Shown: positions 8,644 through 16,920 of the stretch, piece by piece | Layout of the letters: each line of letters begins with the position of its first letter | How positions within the stretch are numbered: position 1 is the stretch's first letter | Assembly: GCF_001435585.1 (NCBI RefSeq) | Contig: NZ_AZEC01000001.1 | Span: 124,001-188,000, forward strand | From: Schleiferilactobacillus perolens DSM 12744 | GTDB taxonomy: Bacteria > Bacillota > Bacilli > Lactobacillales > Lactobacillaceae | DNA length: 64,000 bases | Reading direction: 5' to 3' | Program-made: the position numbers and the translations under genes | The notes under the pieces: generated by a model | Seen by the model: only the letters and a program-made list of their open reading frames with translations | What the model was told of the DNA's origin: nothing | Databases searched by the model: none

Positions 8644-9708
8644 ATGAAGAACATCGAAGATTACGTATATCTGGAACCAAAGCTGTATGCCGATGTTATT
8701 AAGAATCGTGAACCACTTTTTTCGAATCGGTTCAATTCTGCCAATGTCAGTGGAATCGACTCAATTGTGTTATATGCAACGGGCTCTAGTGCCAATGCAG
8801 CTTTTGCGGCAGCACCGTTCATGAGCCACGTTTTACACATGCCAGTACAGGTAGAAGAACCGTCATTTGCTGCAAACTATGGGTTATTCACCAATCGGCA
8901 TACCTTGTATATTGCAATTTCACAGGGCGGGCATAGTTACTCCACGATTCACGTGGTGGAGGAGCTACAAAAGAAAGGACATTTGGTTTATGTCCTAACG
9001 TCAGACCCAACGAGTCCAATTTCAAATATTGGACAAAACATCTTAGACATGGGCATGCCGATAGAAGAGATGCCATACGTAAGTGCAGGGTACAGCGTCA
9101 CCATCTTGGATTTAATGCTTATCTCTTTAGAGCTCCAAAGCACAAAAGAAACAATCTTTGATATTGATAAATACGTTAACCGGATTAATCATGTCATCGA
9201 AGAAATGCCAGCAGCGATTAAGCGTGCTTCAAATTGGGTTAACCAACAAATTCCCCGTCTGAATGAGGCATCCAGAGTAATCTTTATCGGGTATGGAGCA
9301 GGATACGGCGTAGCACGTGAAGGAGAAACTAAGATTACTGAGACTGTCCGAATCACCGCGCAAGGCAAGGAACTTGAGGAGTATATGCACGGGCCCTATT
9401 TGGGATTGCATCAAGACGATGATATTTTCTTCATTGAACCGCAGGGGCGTCTACAGAAACGTGCCGTTCTACTCAAAAACTTTTTGAGCGAGCACGTAAA
9501 ATCAATTCAGACAATTTATTCCAGCTTCTCCCCAGAAGCGAGCGTAAACGATCTGATGCTGGAGTTGGATACTGACGAGTTGCTCACATCACTCTTTCTA
9601 ACCACCCCCATTCATTTATTGGCTTATCGTTGGTCACAACTTAAGGGTCATGATCTAACAGTGTCTGCCTACCCAGATTTTGATAAAATCACTGGTTCCA
9701 AAATTTGA
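8644..9708 (+). CDS. SIS-domain sugar-phosphate deglycase/isomerase (GfrE- or AgaS-like)
   Basis: Cytoplasmic protein of 354 residues with two SIS domains, the fold of the isomerase half of glucosamine-6-phosphate synthase (GlmS) and of fructosamine-6-phosphate deglycases. Visible motifs are ATGSSANAA and SQGGHSYST, which bind phosphate in SIS proteins, and EEYMHGPYLGLH, equivalent to the Glu-x-x-HGP region of GlmS. It sits between EIID and a second SIS gene. In the known gfr operons (Salmonella, Enterococcus) a mannose-type PTS is joined by two such enzymes, one for glucoselysine-6-phosphate (GfrE) and one for fructoselysine-6-phosphate (GfrF). By resemblance to GlmS this gene is the GfrE candidate. 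It is also similar to the protein at 56015. Confidence 0.78.
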   Translation: MKNIEDYVYLEPKLYADVIKNREPLFSNRFNSANVSGIDSIVLYATGSSANAAFAAAPFMSHVLHMPVQVEEPSFAANYGLFTNRHTLYIAISQGGHSYSTIHVVEELQKKGHLVYVLTSDPTSPISNIGQNILDMGMPIEEMPYVSAGYSVTILDLMLISLELQSTKETIFDIDKYVNRINHVIEEMPAAIKRASNWVNQQIPRLNEASRVIFIGYGAGYGVAREGETKITETVRITAQGKELEEYMHGPYLGLHQDDDIFFIEPQGRLQKRAVLLKNFLSEHVKSIQTIYSSFSPEASVNDLMLELDTDELLTSLFLTTPIHLLAYRWSQLKGHDLTVSAYPDFDKITGSKI

Positions 9709-9725
9709 AAAGCGAGGTAATTGAA

Positions 9726-10724
9726 ATGCTGAAATTTGATAAAGAAAAGACTTTAGAAAACGTTAAGGGTGCTTTGGCACTTCGCCCAGAGATTAATGCA
9801 GTTGTCGATGAAATTAATACGAATGGATACAGCAATGTGATGTGGCTGGGTATCGGCGGCACGTATGCTTCCGCCATGCAGGTGGTCGTGCATATGAAAG
9901 AACGTAGTGCCATTGAGACATTCTATGAAAATGCGGCAGAATATCTCACAACAGGCAATCGCCGAGTGACAGACAAGACGCTAGTCGTTCTTTCTTCTGT
10001 CTCTGGCTCAACTGAAGAGATTGTTGAAGCAGTGGAAAAAATCAAGAAAGAAGTTGGGGCGACGATTCTTGGTTTCATCGACAACGATCAAGCCCCCTTG
10101 GCAAGTATGGTCACGCATCTAATTTCTTACCCAACTGACGAGCAGTTGAAGTTCTTCATGGTGGCTGATCGATTAATGTACTTGGCGGGCGAATTTCCAG
10201 ATTACGATGAATTTTACAAAGAAATGGATGAACATTTTGCCAATGACATCGTTAATGTAGAAGAGAGCGCTGATGCCTTTGGTTTGCAATTTGCCGAAAA
10301 ACATCATGAAGACGATATCCACTACTTCGTTGGTGCAGGCAATCAATGGGGAGCCACATATTCTTATGCAATGTGTTACTGGGAAGAACAGCACTGGTTG
10401 AAGACGAAGTCAATTGAAGCGCCAGAGTTCTTTCACGGGATGTTTGAAATTGTTGAACGAGACACACCAGTTACTGTTTACGTGGGTGAAGATTCTCAGC
10501 GCAGTTTAAGTGAACGAGTAGCCAACTTTTTGCCTCAAATCTGTGGAAATTATACAGTAATTGACTCGAAGGAGTATGACTTGCCAGGGATCTCTGAAAA
10601 GTATCGAGGTACTCTTTCTCCTTTCATCTTCCATGCGATTAATAATCGAATTGATGCGCATATTGAGCACATTAATCGTCATCCAATGGATATTCGACGT
10701 TATTATCGACAATTACAATACTAA
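9726..10724 (+). CDS. SIS-domain fructosamine-6-phosphate deglycase-like protein (FrlB/GfrF-like)
   Basis: Cytoplasmic SIS protein of 332 residues. It has WLGIGGTYASAM and VLSSVSGSTEE in the first SIS domain, FFHGMFEIVE in the region matching the GlmS HGP loop, and the C-terminal ending HPMDIRRYYRQLQY, which is typical of FrlB fructoselysine-6-phosphate deglycases. FrlB-type enzymes cleave fructoselysine-6-phosphate into glucose-6-phosphate and lysine. The start at 9726 has GCGAGG 8 bases upstream; an upstream in-frame TTG at 9705 would overlap the previous gene but lacks such a site. With the preceding SIS gene it gives the two-deglycase arrangement of gfr operons. The substrate remains inference. 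Confidence 0.8.
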   Translation: MLKFDKEKTLENVKGALALRPEINAVVDEINTNGYSNVMWLGIGGTYASAMQVVVHMKERSAIETFYENAAEYLTTGNRRVTDKTLVVLSSVSGSTEEIVEAVEKIKKEVGATILGFIDNDQAPLASMVTHLISYPTDEQLKFFMVADRLMYLAGEFPDYDEFYKEMDEHFANDIVNVEESADAFGLQFAEKHHEDDIHYFVGAGNQWGATYSYAMCYWEEQHWLKTKSIEAPEFFHGMFEIVERDTPVTVYVGEDSQRSLSERVANFLPQICGNYTVIDSKEYDLPGISEKYRGTLSPFIFHAINNRIDAHIEHINRHPMDIRRYYRQLQY

Positions 10725-10737
10725 TGGGGGAGATTGT

Positions 10738-11154
10738 ATGAAGGCAGTTCTGGTATGCACACACGGTCGCTCTGCCGCAGCACTTGTCCAATCCGCGGAG
10801 ATGATTTGCGGTCAACAGGACGCATGTGTCACAGTACCCTTCAATGTTGGTGAGTCACCAGAACAACTTACCGATGCCCTGACATCGACTTTGGCTGGAT
10901 TGAAGGATGTGAGTGAACTCATTTGTCTGACTGATCTTAAAGGTGGTACACCATTCAATACTTTGGTGATGCTTAAGCAAAATCATTCGGGAATGGAAAT
11001 TGTTACTGGTGTCAATGTACCAATGCTTCTGCAACTGTTTATTCAACGTGAACAACTATCACTTACTGAACTGGTTAGTTCTGTCATTGAAGCAGGCGTG
11101 GACGGTATCTATCGCTATGAGATGCCAACAGAGAATGAGGATGAAGAGTTCTAA
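10738..11154 (+). CDS. PTS EIIA component, mannose family
   Basis: Cytoplasmic phosphocarrier, 138 residues, single EIIA-Man domain. The N-terminal VLVCTHGRSAA holds the active His (residue 9) and LTDLKGGTPFNTL is the second family motif. The ATG at 10738 follows GGGGGAG by 6 bases. It is the last gene of the operon, behind the two SIS genes rather than beside EIIB, which is unusual in mannose-type loci. Its last codons repeat the EIIC/EIID junction sequence (see findings). A hairpin terminator follows at 11169-11207. Confidence 0.9.
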   Translation: MKAVLVCTHGRSAAALVQSAEMICGQQDACVTVPFNVGESPEQLTDALTSTLAGLKDVSELICLTDLKGGTPFNTLVMLKQNHSGMEIVTGVNVPMLLQLFIQREQLSLTELVSSVIEAGVDGIYRYEMPTENEDEEF

Positions 11155-11168
11155 AAATGCGTTTACAG

Positions 11169-11207
11169 AAAGCGGGACACGCAAAGAATGCGTTGTAGCC
11201 GCTTTTT
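11169..11207 (+). terminator. Intrinsic terminator after the mannose-type PTS operon
   Basis: AAAGCGG at 11169-11175 pairs with CCGCTTT at 11199-11205, with an inner CGCA/TGCG pairing, followed by T residues. It closes the operon that starts at 4897. Confidence 0.65.
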
Positions 11208-11277
11208 CCGCTGAAATAAAATTTCATTGAAAACCACAGATTATCAATGCTGGTGAAAAAATATTTGAGCTAAATAG

Positions 11278-11308
11278 TTGACGACGGCGAACAAGTGGGA
11301 GTAATATT
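11278..11308 (+). promoter_or_regulatory. Promoter of the sugar ABC importer operon
   Basis: TTGACG at 11278-11283 and TAATAT at 11303-11308 with a 19-base spacer, a little long. The cre-like site 7 bases downstream supports this as the start region. Confidence 0.5.
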
Positions 11309-11314
11309 CAAAGT

Positions 11315-11328
11315 GTAAGCGGTTACTG
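11315..11328 (+). promoter_or_regulatory. cre-like operator of the ABC importer operon
   Basis: TGTAAGCGGTTACT matches the catabolite-responsive element consensus at all but the last base and overlaps the predicted transcription start. The core TGTAAGCGGTTA recurs at 20425. A LacI-type maltose regulator could also use such a site. Confidence 0.65.
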
Positions 11329-11353
11329 TATCACAAGAAAGGGGAGTATTCTC

Positions 11354-12634
11354 ATGCATCATCTCAAAAAGGGATTTTGGATGGTCGCAGCGGCAGTTGT
11401 GTCCATGTTGGTGTTGGTCGGGTGTGGCAATGGCTCTTCCTCTTCAAGCGGTTCAGGTGACAAGGGTTCTAACGTTACGCTGACTGTTGGTTTCTGGAAG
11501 GGGGATTCAGCTACTGAGTCACAGGCACGTAAGGATGAATTTAAGGCATTTACTAAGAAAACAGGCATCAAGATTCGTGAGAAGGTCTATAACGACTACA
11601 ACACACAATTGATGACCGATCTGGTCGGAGGGACGGCACCAGACATTTTCTACGTGGATTCTTCAACTTTCCCATCACTCCAACAAAAGGGAGTTCTAGA
11701 GTCACTTGACTCTTATATGAAGAAGGATAAATTCACATCAAGTGATTTTTACAAACCTACCTACGATGCTTTCAAGGGAACTGATGGCAAGCAATATGGG
11801 GTTCCCAAGGATTATTCAACACTGGGACTGTACTACAATGAAGCATTGCTCACTAAGGCAGGCTACAAAGCAAGTGATATTCCGAAGACAGATACGGAAT
11901 TTTACAAGTTTTTGGCACAATTAAAGGACAAATTACCCGGCGTGACGCCGTTTGTATTTAGTCCCTTATTGGCGCGTCAAATGTATATCATGCAGTCGAC
12001 TGGTGCAAAAATCGTTGACAGCAAGGGTAATGCCAACTTGGACGATCCTAAGATTATTTCCGCGCTGGAACCAATGGTTGATGCTGATAAGAAGGGTTTG
12101 ATGAAGACCTTTAAAGAAATTGGTTATGGGGCACCACAGGACGCGTTTGGTTCGGGTAAGGTTGTCTTTTCCGATGAAGGATCTTGGCAAGTATCTGGTT
12201 TGCAGGAAAACTTCAAGAGCTTGAAGTGGGGGACGACTGAATTACCTTCCACCAATGGCAAACAGGCTAATATGGTCTTCACTGTGAGTTGGTCAATGAA
12301 TGCGCAGTCCAAGCATAAGAATGAATCTTGGCAATTGATCAATTTCTTGACCAGTAAGTCAGAGATGGCCACTTATGCGAAGAAGGCTTCAGTATTACCC
12401 ACCCGGAAATCAGTTGCGAGTGAACTGAATTTGAATGATAACAAACAGATGGCGCCATTTGTAAAGGCTGCTAATTACGCTACACCGTGGATTGCGGGAA
12501 CGAATCTAGCTTTGATTCAAACCCGATATGAAAACATTTTTCCTTCCATTTTGCAGGGGAAAGTTAGTTTGAAGACAGGATTGACGGAAGCAACGCAGTC
12601 TGCCAACAAGGATATTAAGCAACAAGGCAATTAG
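11354..12634 (+). CDS. Sugar ABC transporter substrate-binding lipoprotein
   Basis: Extracellular solute-binding protein of 426 residues anchored to the membrane by lipid. The N-terminus has two Lys, a hydrophobic stretch and the lipobox LVGC (Cys 24), then a Gly/Ser linker GNGSSSSSGSG. The body follows the bacterial family 1 solute-binding fold (MsmE/MalE-like), for example DLVGGTAPDIFYVD and GKVVFSDEGSW. RBS AAAGGGGAG precedes ATG. It is the first gene of the operon and is separated from the permease genes by a weak terminator, which usually makes the binding protein the most abundant product. The substrate is probably an alpha-glucooligosaccharide, inferred from the GH13 and GH65 genes. 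Confidence 0.93.
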   Translation: MHHLKKGFWMVAAAVVSMLVLVGCGNGSSSSSGSGDKGSNVTLTVGFWKGDSATESQARKDEFKAFTKKTGIKIREKVYNDYNTQLMTDLVGGTAPDIFYVDSSTFPSLQQKGVLESLDSYMKKDKFTSSDFYKPTYDAFKGTDGKQYGVPKDYSTLGLYYNEALLTKAGYKASDIPKTDTEFYKFLAQLKDKLPGVTPFVFSPLLARQMYIMQSTGAKIVDSKGNANLDDPKIISALEPMVDADKKGLMKTFKEIGYGAPQDAFGSGKVVFSDEGSWQVSGLQENFKSLKWGTTELPSTNGKQANMVFTVSWSMNAQSKHKNESWQLINFLTSKSEMATYAKKASVLPTRKSVASELNLNDNKQMAPFVKAANYATPWIAGTNLALIQTRYENIFPSILQGKVSLKTGLTEATQSANKDIKQQGN

Positions 12635-12650
12635 GTTGCGTCATGGCTAG

Positions 12651-12693
12651 AAAGGCCCGCTTCGGTTTATTAAAAACTAGGCGGACCTTTTTT
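12651..12693 (+). terminator. Leaky intercistronic terminator between binding protein and permease genes
   Basis: AAAGGCCCGC (12651-12660) pairs with GCGGACCTTT (12681-12690) with one mismatch, followed by T residues. Its place after the binding-protein gene in an otherwise continuous operon suggests partial termination that sets the gene dosage of binding protein over membrane subunits. Confidence 0.7.
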
Positions 12694-12713
12694 CTGACGA
12701 GGGGTGATTATTG

Positions 12714-13619
12714 ATGAGCCGTGCTGAAAGAAAAAAAGAGTTGATACAGGCGGCGGTATTCGTTTTACCAACGCTGGCTGTATTATTGGTTTTCACGCTA
12801 TTTCCGGTTGTTTATGCGTTCTATCTGTCACTTAACAAGGTGAATCTGGTTGGCAATGTCTCTTACCAGTTTGTTGGCTTTCAAAACTTCATCAATGCTT
12901 TCAATGATAGTCGAGTCGCAGAAGCATTGTGGAATACTGCAAAATACGTTTTGATTGTTGTTCCTATTCAAACCGTATTAGCGTTGATCCTGGCAACAGT
13001 ATTGAATTCTGGAATCAAATTTCAAAAAACTTTTCGTTCATTACTGTTTATTCCTACGCTAACATCTAGCTCCGCACTTACACTGATTTTCATGTTTATC
13101 TTTAGCTTGAATGGTCCGATCAACTCGTTATTGATGGACTTGCATGTTTATACACAGCCAATTAATTTCTTGAATGATCAGAGTACGGTGCTCTACGCGA
13201 TTATGGCAATGAACATTTGGTCAACTGTGCCAATGTTTATGACCATTTATCTGTCTGGACTTCAAGATATCGATTCGGCGATGTATGAGGCGGCGGACAT
13301 TGACGGTGCCAATATGTTTCAAAAGTGGTTCAAGATTACGATTCCCCAAATTGCACCAGTGACGAATTATGTCGTTATGATGGGCTTGATTTCTACGTTC
13401 CAATTATTTGATCAACCGTACATTGTGTCACAGGGATCAGGTGGTCCTAATAATTCCACTTTGACACTGTCGCTGATCATTTATCAATACGCATTTCGGC
13501 AGTTTGGCACGATGGGATATGCATCGGCCATTGCGATCTTACTCACAATCGTGATCTTTATCATTTCAATGGTCTTTCGTCGCTTCTCAAGTGAGGATAT
13601 TACCGGGGAGGGCAGATAA
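12714..13619 (+). CDS. Sugar ABC transporter permease (MalF/MsmF type)
   Basis: Integral membrane subunit of 301 residues with six predicted helices. The cytoplasmic loop EAADIDGANMFQKWFKITIPQ (positions about 195-215) is the EAA motif that contacts the ATPase. A TTG directly precedes the ATG at 12714; GAGGGG 8-9 bases before ATG supports the latter. It is followed by the second permease after 2 bases. No ATPase gene exists in the operon, so a shared MsmK/MsiK-type ATPase encoded elsewhere must energise the importer. Confidence 0.93.
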   Translation: MSRAERKKELIQAAVFVLPTLAVLLVFTLFPVVYAFYLSLNKVNLVGNVSYQFVGFQNFINAFNDSRVAEALWNTAKYVLIVVPIQTVLALILATVLNSGIKFQKTFRSLLFIPTLTSSSALTLIFMFIFSLNGPINSLLMDLHVYTQPINFLNDQSTVLYAIMAMNIWSTVPMFMTIYLSGLQDIDSAMYEAADIDGANMFQKWFKITIPQIAPVTNYVVMMGLISTFQLFDQPYIVSQGSGGPNNSTLTLSLIIYQYAFRQFGTMGYASAIAILLTIVIFIISMVFRRFSSEDITGEGR

Positions 13620-13621
13620 GT

Positions 13622-14452
13622 ATGAAAACGAGAGGAAAAAAGATAAGCCGCACGGTGGCTTACGTGTTGCTAACAATTTATTCAGCCATCACGCTGTATC
13701 CGTTCATCTGGGCGTTTTTCGCCTCTTTCAAACCTTATAGCGAAATTGTTAAGGTCGGGGCACCATTGATTCCCCACACTTTTTCGATGGCTAACTATCA
13801 ATACATTTTTACCCAAGATCCGCTTTTCCCTAAATGGATCATTAATTCCCTGGTCATCTCCATTGTAGGGACGCTCATCAACATTGTGTTCAATAGCATG
13901 TCTGGATATGCACTCGCAAGATTACATTTTCCAGGCAGAAATGCATTGTTCATGATCATCTTGGTTTGTATCATGGTTCCCGCCCAGATCTTACTCATTC
14001 CTAATTATCTAATCATGAAAGCATTGGGAATTTTGGATAGCTATAGCGCGCTGATATTACCTTCAGCGGTAAACTTCGCATATATTTTCATGATGAGGCA
14101 GTTCTTCATTTCATTTCCCAAGGAATTGGAAGAATCGGCGCAATTGGATGGTTTAGGCAGGTTGGGGATTTTCTACAAAATCGTTGTCCCAATGGCTAAA
14201 TCATCCATTGCGACACAGGCAATCTTTGTCTTCTTGGCTTTCTGGAATGACTTTATGCGACCGCTGCTTTATATCACGACAGAGAGTAAGTATACCCTCA
14301 CACTGGGATTGCAATCGTTTCAAACACAGCATGGGACACAGTGGAATTATATTATGGCCGCAGCGATGATCACCATTCTGCCCATCATCGTCCTTTACGT
14401 TTTGCTCAATCGTTACTTTATGGTGGGCATGCGTATTGGTGGTGAAAAGTAA
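13622..14452 (+). CDS. Sugar ABC transporter permease (MalG/MsmG type)
   Basis: Second membrane subunit, 276 residues, six helices. The EAA loop reads EESAQLDGLGRLGIFYKIV at about residues 180-200. The C-terminal NRYFMVGMRIGGEK is close to the usual MalG-type ending. It lies 2 bases behind the first permease and ahead of a DUF1189 gene, the order known from lactobacillar and Bacillus maltodextrin operons. Confidence 0.93.
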   Translation: MKTRGKKISRTVAYVLLTIYSAITLYPFIWAFFASFKPYSEIVKVGAPLIPHTFSMANYQYIFTQDPLFPKWIINSLVISIVGTLINIVFNSMSGYALARLHFPGRNALFMIILVCIMVPAQILLIPNYLIMKALGILDSYSALILPSAVNFAYIFMMRQFFISFPKELEESAQLDGLGRLGIFYKIVVPMAKSSIATQAIFVFLAFWNDFMRPLLYITTESKYTLTLGLQSFQTQHGTQWNYIMAAAMITILPIIVLYVLLNRYFMVGMRIGGEK

Positions 14453-14494
14453 TTTGGGAGTGGACAAGTTTGTCGTGCAGTGAGGAGGAACAAC

Positions 14495-15199
14495 ATGCTC
14501 AATATGATTGGTGATGGCCTGTCTCTAACTGGAACTTCCGCTGGGTTGAGGCGACAAGAAACGGCCAAAAACTTCTTGAGATTAATTACCATTATCCTGT
14601 TAACAGCAGTATTGTCAGTTGCCCTCCTTGCCTTTCAAAGTGTCCAAGGGTATCGCCGATTCGTTAATGGGATGCAACACACAGACTTCACCCTAGTGAA
14701 CAATAAGCTATCCTTGCCAGGACAGTTAGTGGATATTCGGTCCAGCTACGGCACGGTGAATATTCAGTTTTCTAAAACTTCATTTAGCGTCGGCCAGGCT
14801 GAGTTCAGTTTAGCTTCACTGGCGGATGCGAAGGATGGCAAACACTTAGAAAAGTCTGATTTTCAAACGATGCAGTCCGCGACTGCCAATACAGTTTTAC
14901 AGAGCAGCTTCGTCTATTTTTACACGACTCAGGTAACGTTTATTGCAGTTGCGGTAGCGCTATTGCTGCTTTGGCCATTTATTCTAAAAGTATATGTGCG
15001 TAATAGTCTGGATTGGACATACGCCGAGAGCTTCAATCTGATGACAAGGTCAATGATTTATCCCATATTGATCTTCTTCGTCACCAACCTTATGCAACTG
15101 TCCGGGAAAGTATCCATGTTGGCATTTACTGTGACAGCACTGATTTTTCCATTAATTTTTCTACGCCGGATTCGAGAGCAAACAGAGAGAAGGTCATGA
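14495..15199 (+). CDS. DUF1189 membrane protein of maltodextrin-type operons
   Basis: A 234-residue membrane protein with an N-terminal helix (about 35-57), an external domain, then two or three helices between 150 and 225. It matches the DUF1189 type found next to maltodextrin importers (for example YvdJ of Bacillus subtilis); its function is unknown. The start ATG at 14495 has AGGAGG 6 bases upstream, which lies inside an earlier in-frame GTG extension that I reject. It ends 1 base before the GH13 gene. The family assignment rests on size, topology and context more than on a sharp motif. Confidence 0.7.
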   Translation: MLNMIGDGLSLTGTSAGLRRQETAKNFLRLITIILLTAVLSVALLAFQSVQGYRRFVNGMQHTDFTLVNNKLSLPGQLVDIRSSYGTVNIQFSKTSFSVGQAEFSLASLADAKDGKHLEKSDFQTMQSATANTVLQSSFVYFYTTQVTFIAVAVALLLLWPFILKVYVRNSLDWTYAESFNLMTRSMIYPILIFFVTNLMQLSGKVSMLAFTVTALIFPLIFLRRIREQTERRS

Positions 15200-15200
15200 T

Positions 15201-16886
15201 ATGAGCAGTATTGAATGGTGGCAAAAAGCGACTGTTTATCAAATCTATCCGCGCAGTTTTCAAGATTCCAACGGTGATGGTATTGGCGATTTGCCAGGCA
15301 TTACACAACGACTCGACTATGTGAAGTCGCTCGGTGTAGATGTACTCTGGTTAAATCCTATTTACGAGTCCCCCAACGATGACAATGGATATGACATATC
15401 GAATTATCGCAAAATCATGCCTGAGTTTGGCACAATGGATGATTTTGACAAATTGCTGTCAGGAATTCACACCCGTGGGATGAAACTCATGATGGATCTG
15501 GTGGTGAACCATACTTCGGATGAACATCCATGGTTTCAACAGGGTATTGATCCAAGCAGTCCCTACCACAATTTCTATATTTGGCGGAAGGGAGAGAAGG
15601 ATGGCACACCACCCAATAATTGGCGGTCAGAATTTCATGGACCAGCTTGGCAGTTTAACACAGCTAATGAAGAGTGGTATTTGCACCTCTTCAGTCAGAA
15701 ACAACCCGACTTAAATTGGGACAATCCAGCCGTACGAGCCGAAGTATACGACATTATGAAATGGTGGTGTGAAAAAGGAATTGATGGTTTCCGCATGGAT
15801 GTCATTAATTTGATTTCCAAGCCAACAGGCCTGCCAGATGATCCGCTTGTTGCTGATGGTAAATCCTTCTCATCGTTGCGTATGTCCGCTAACGGGCCGC
15901 ATGTTCATGAGTATTTACGGGAGATGAACAGGAAGGTATTATCCCAGTATGATTTGATCACAGTGGGTGAGACCGGGGATGTGACCGCAGAAGATGCAAT
16001 TAAGTACACAGGCTTTGATCGGCATGAATTGGAAATGGTCTTTCAATTTGAACATATGAGCTTAGACAATGATCCCCAATTCGGAAAGTGGTCAACGCGA
16101 AAGCTCAATTTGGTGGATCTAAAGAGGAGCTTGAGTTATTGGCAAGAAAAACTGCATGGTCGTGCTTGGAATAGTCTGTATTGGAATAATCACGATCAGC
16201 CTCGGGTAGTTTCTCGGTTTGGTAATGACACGCCACAATATCGATCCGTTTCTGCAAAGATGCTGGCTCAGACACTCCATTTCCTACAGGGAACGCCCTA
16301 TATTTATCAGGGTGAGGAATTAGGTATGACCAATGCTCGCTCAATGACATTAGCAGATTACAAGGATTTGGATACGCTTAATGCTTACCAGGAACTTGTG
16401 GAGGAAAAGAAGTTGATTTCTTCCACAGAGATGATGGCGGCGATTCAGCGACGATCACGGGATAACGCACGGACGCCAATGCAGTGGGATGCCACCAATA
16501 ATGCCGGGTTTAGTACGGTCACACCATGGCTTAAAGTGAACGGAAATTACGTCGACATCAACGTTCATGATGAGGAAACAGATCCAGACTCGGTTCTAGC
16601 ATACTATAAGAAACTGATTTCGGTGCGTCAGGGGCACGATGTCTTCATAGACGGTTCTTATCAGTTATTGGACCCAACCGACGACAAGGTCTATGCGTAT
16701 GTCCGAGAGAATGGCTCTGAGAAAGTCCTCGTCATCAATAACTTTTCAGATGAATTCTTAAAACGCGATTTTGCTAGCCAAATTGATAAAACTGTCCGAT
16801 TGCTCATCAGCAACTACGCCAGCGATCAAGGAATGGATAATTTGCGACCTTATGAAGCAAAGTCCTACATTGTCCAAAAGCAATGA
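15201..16886 (+). CDS. GH13 alpha-glucosidase, oligo-1,6-glucosidase type
   Basis: Cytoplasmic alpha-glucosidase of 561 residues, normal for GH13 subfamily 31. Catalytic residues are Asp 200 in GFRMDVIN, Glu 257 in VGETGD and Asp 332 in NNHDQPR. The residue after the nucleophile is Val, which in this subfamily goes with alpha-1,6 (isomaltose-type) activity; alpha-1,4 enzymes have Thr. A calcium-type loop DSNGDGIGDL is at 22-31. There is no signal peptide, so it works on imported oligosaccharides. Together with the importer and the GH65 phosphorylase this suggests use of isomalto- or mixed-linkage alpha-glucosides. Confidence 0.92.
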   Translation: MSSIEWWQKATVYQIYPRSFQDSNGDGIGDLPGITQRLDYVKSLGVDVLWLNPIYESPNDDNGYDISNYRKIMPEFGTMDDFDKLLSGIHTRGMKLMMDLVVNHTSDEHPWFQQGIDPSSPYHNFYIWRKGEKDGTPPNNWRSEFHGPAWQFNTANEEWYLHLFSQKQPDLNWDNPAVRAEVYDIMKWWCEKGIDGFRMDVINLISKPTGLPDDPLVADGKSFSSLRMSANGPHVHEYLREMNRKVLSQYDLITVGETGDVTAEDAIKYTGFDRHELEMVFQFEHMSLDNDPQFGKWSTRKLNLVDLKRSLSYWQEKLHGRAWNSLYWNNHDQPRVVSRFGNDTPQYRSVSAKMLAQTLHFLQGTPYIYQGEELGMTNARSMTLADYKDLDTLNAYQELVEEKKLISSTEMMAAIQRRSRDNARTPMQWDATNNAGFSTVTPWLKVNGNYVDINVHDEETDPDSVLAYYKKLISVRQGHDVFIDGSYQLLDPTDDKVYAYVRENGSEKVLVINNFSDEFLKRDFASQIDKTVRLLISNYASDQGMDNLRPYEAKSYIVQKQ

Positions 16887-16920
16887 TCCAAAGCGTGAGA
16901 AGAGAGGAGGACACAATTAT

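Noticed and set aside
11000-11230. 76-codon frame over the EIIA end that includes MRMKSSK
   Set aside because: No ribosome site and it runs through the terminator; kept only as evidence for the repeated EIID start sequence, not as a gene.
16771-16920. 50-codon N-terminal extension of the GH65 gene into the GH13 gene
   Set aside because: GAGGAGG stands before the ATG at 16921 and the family begins there; the extension is the GH13 coding region in another frame.
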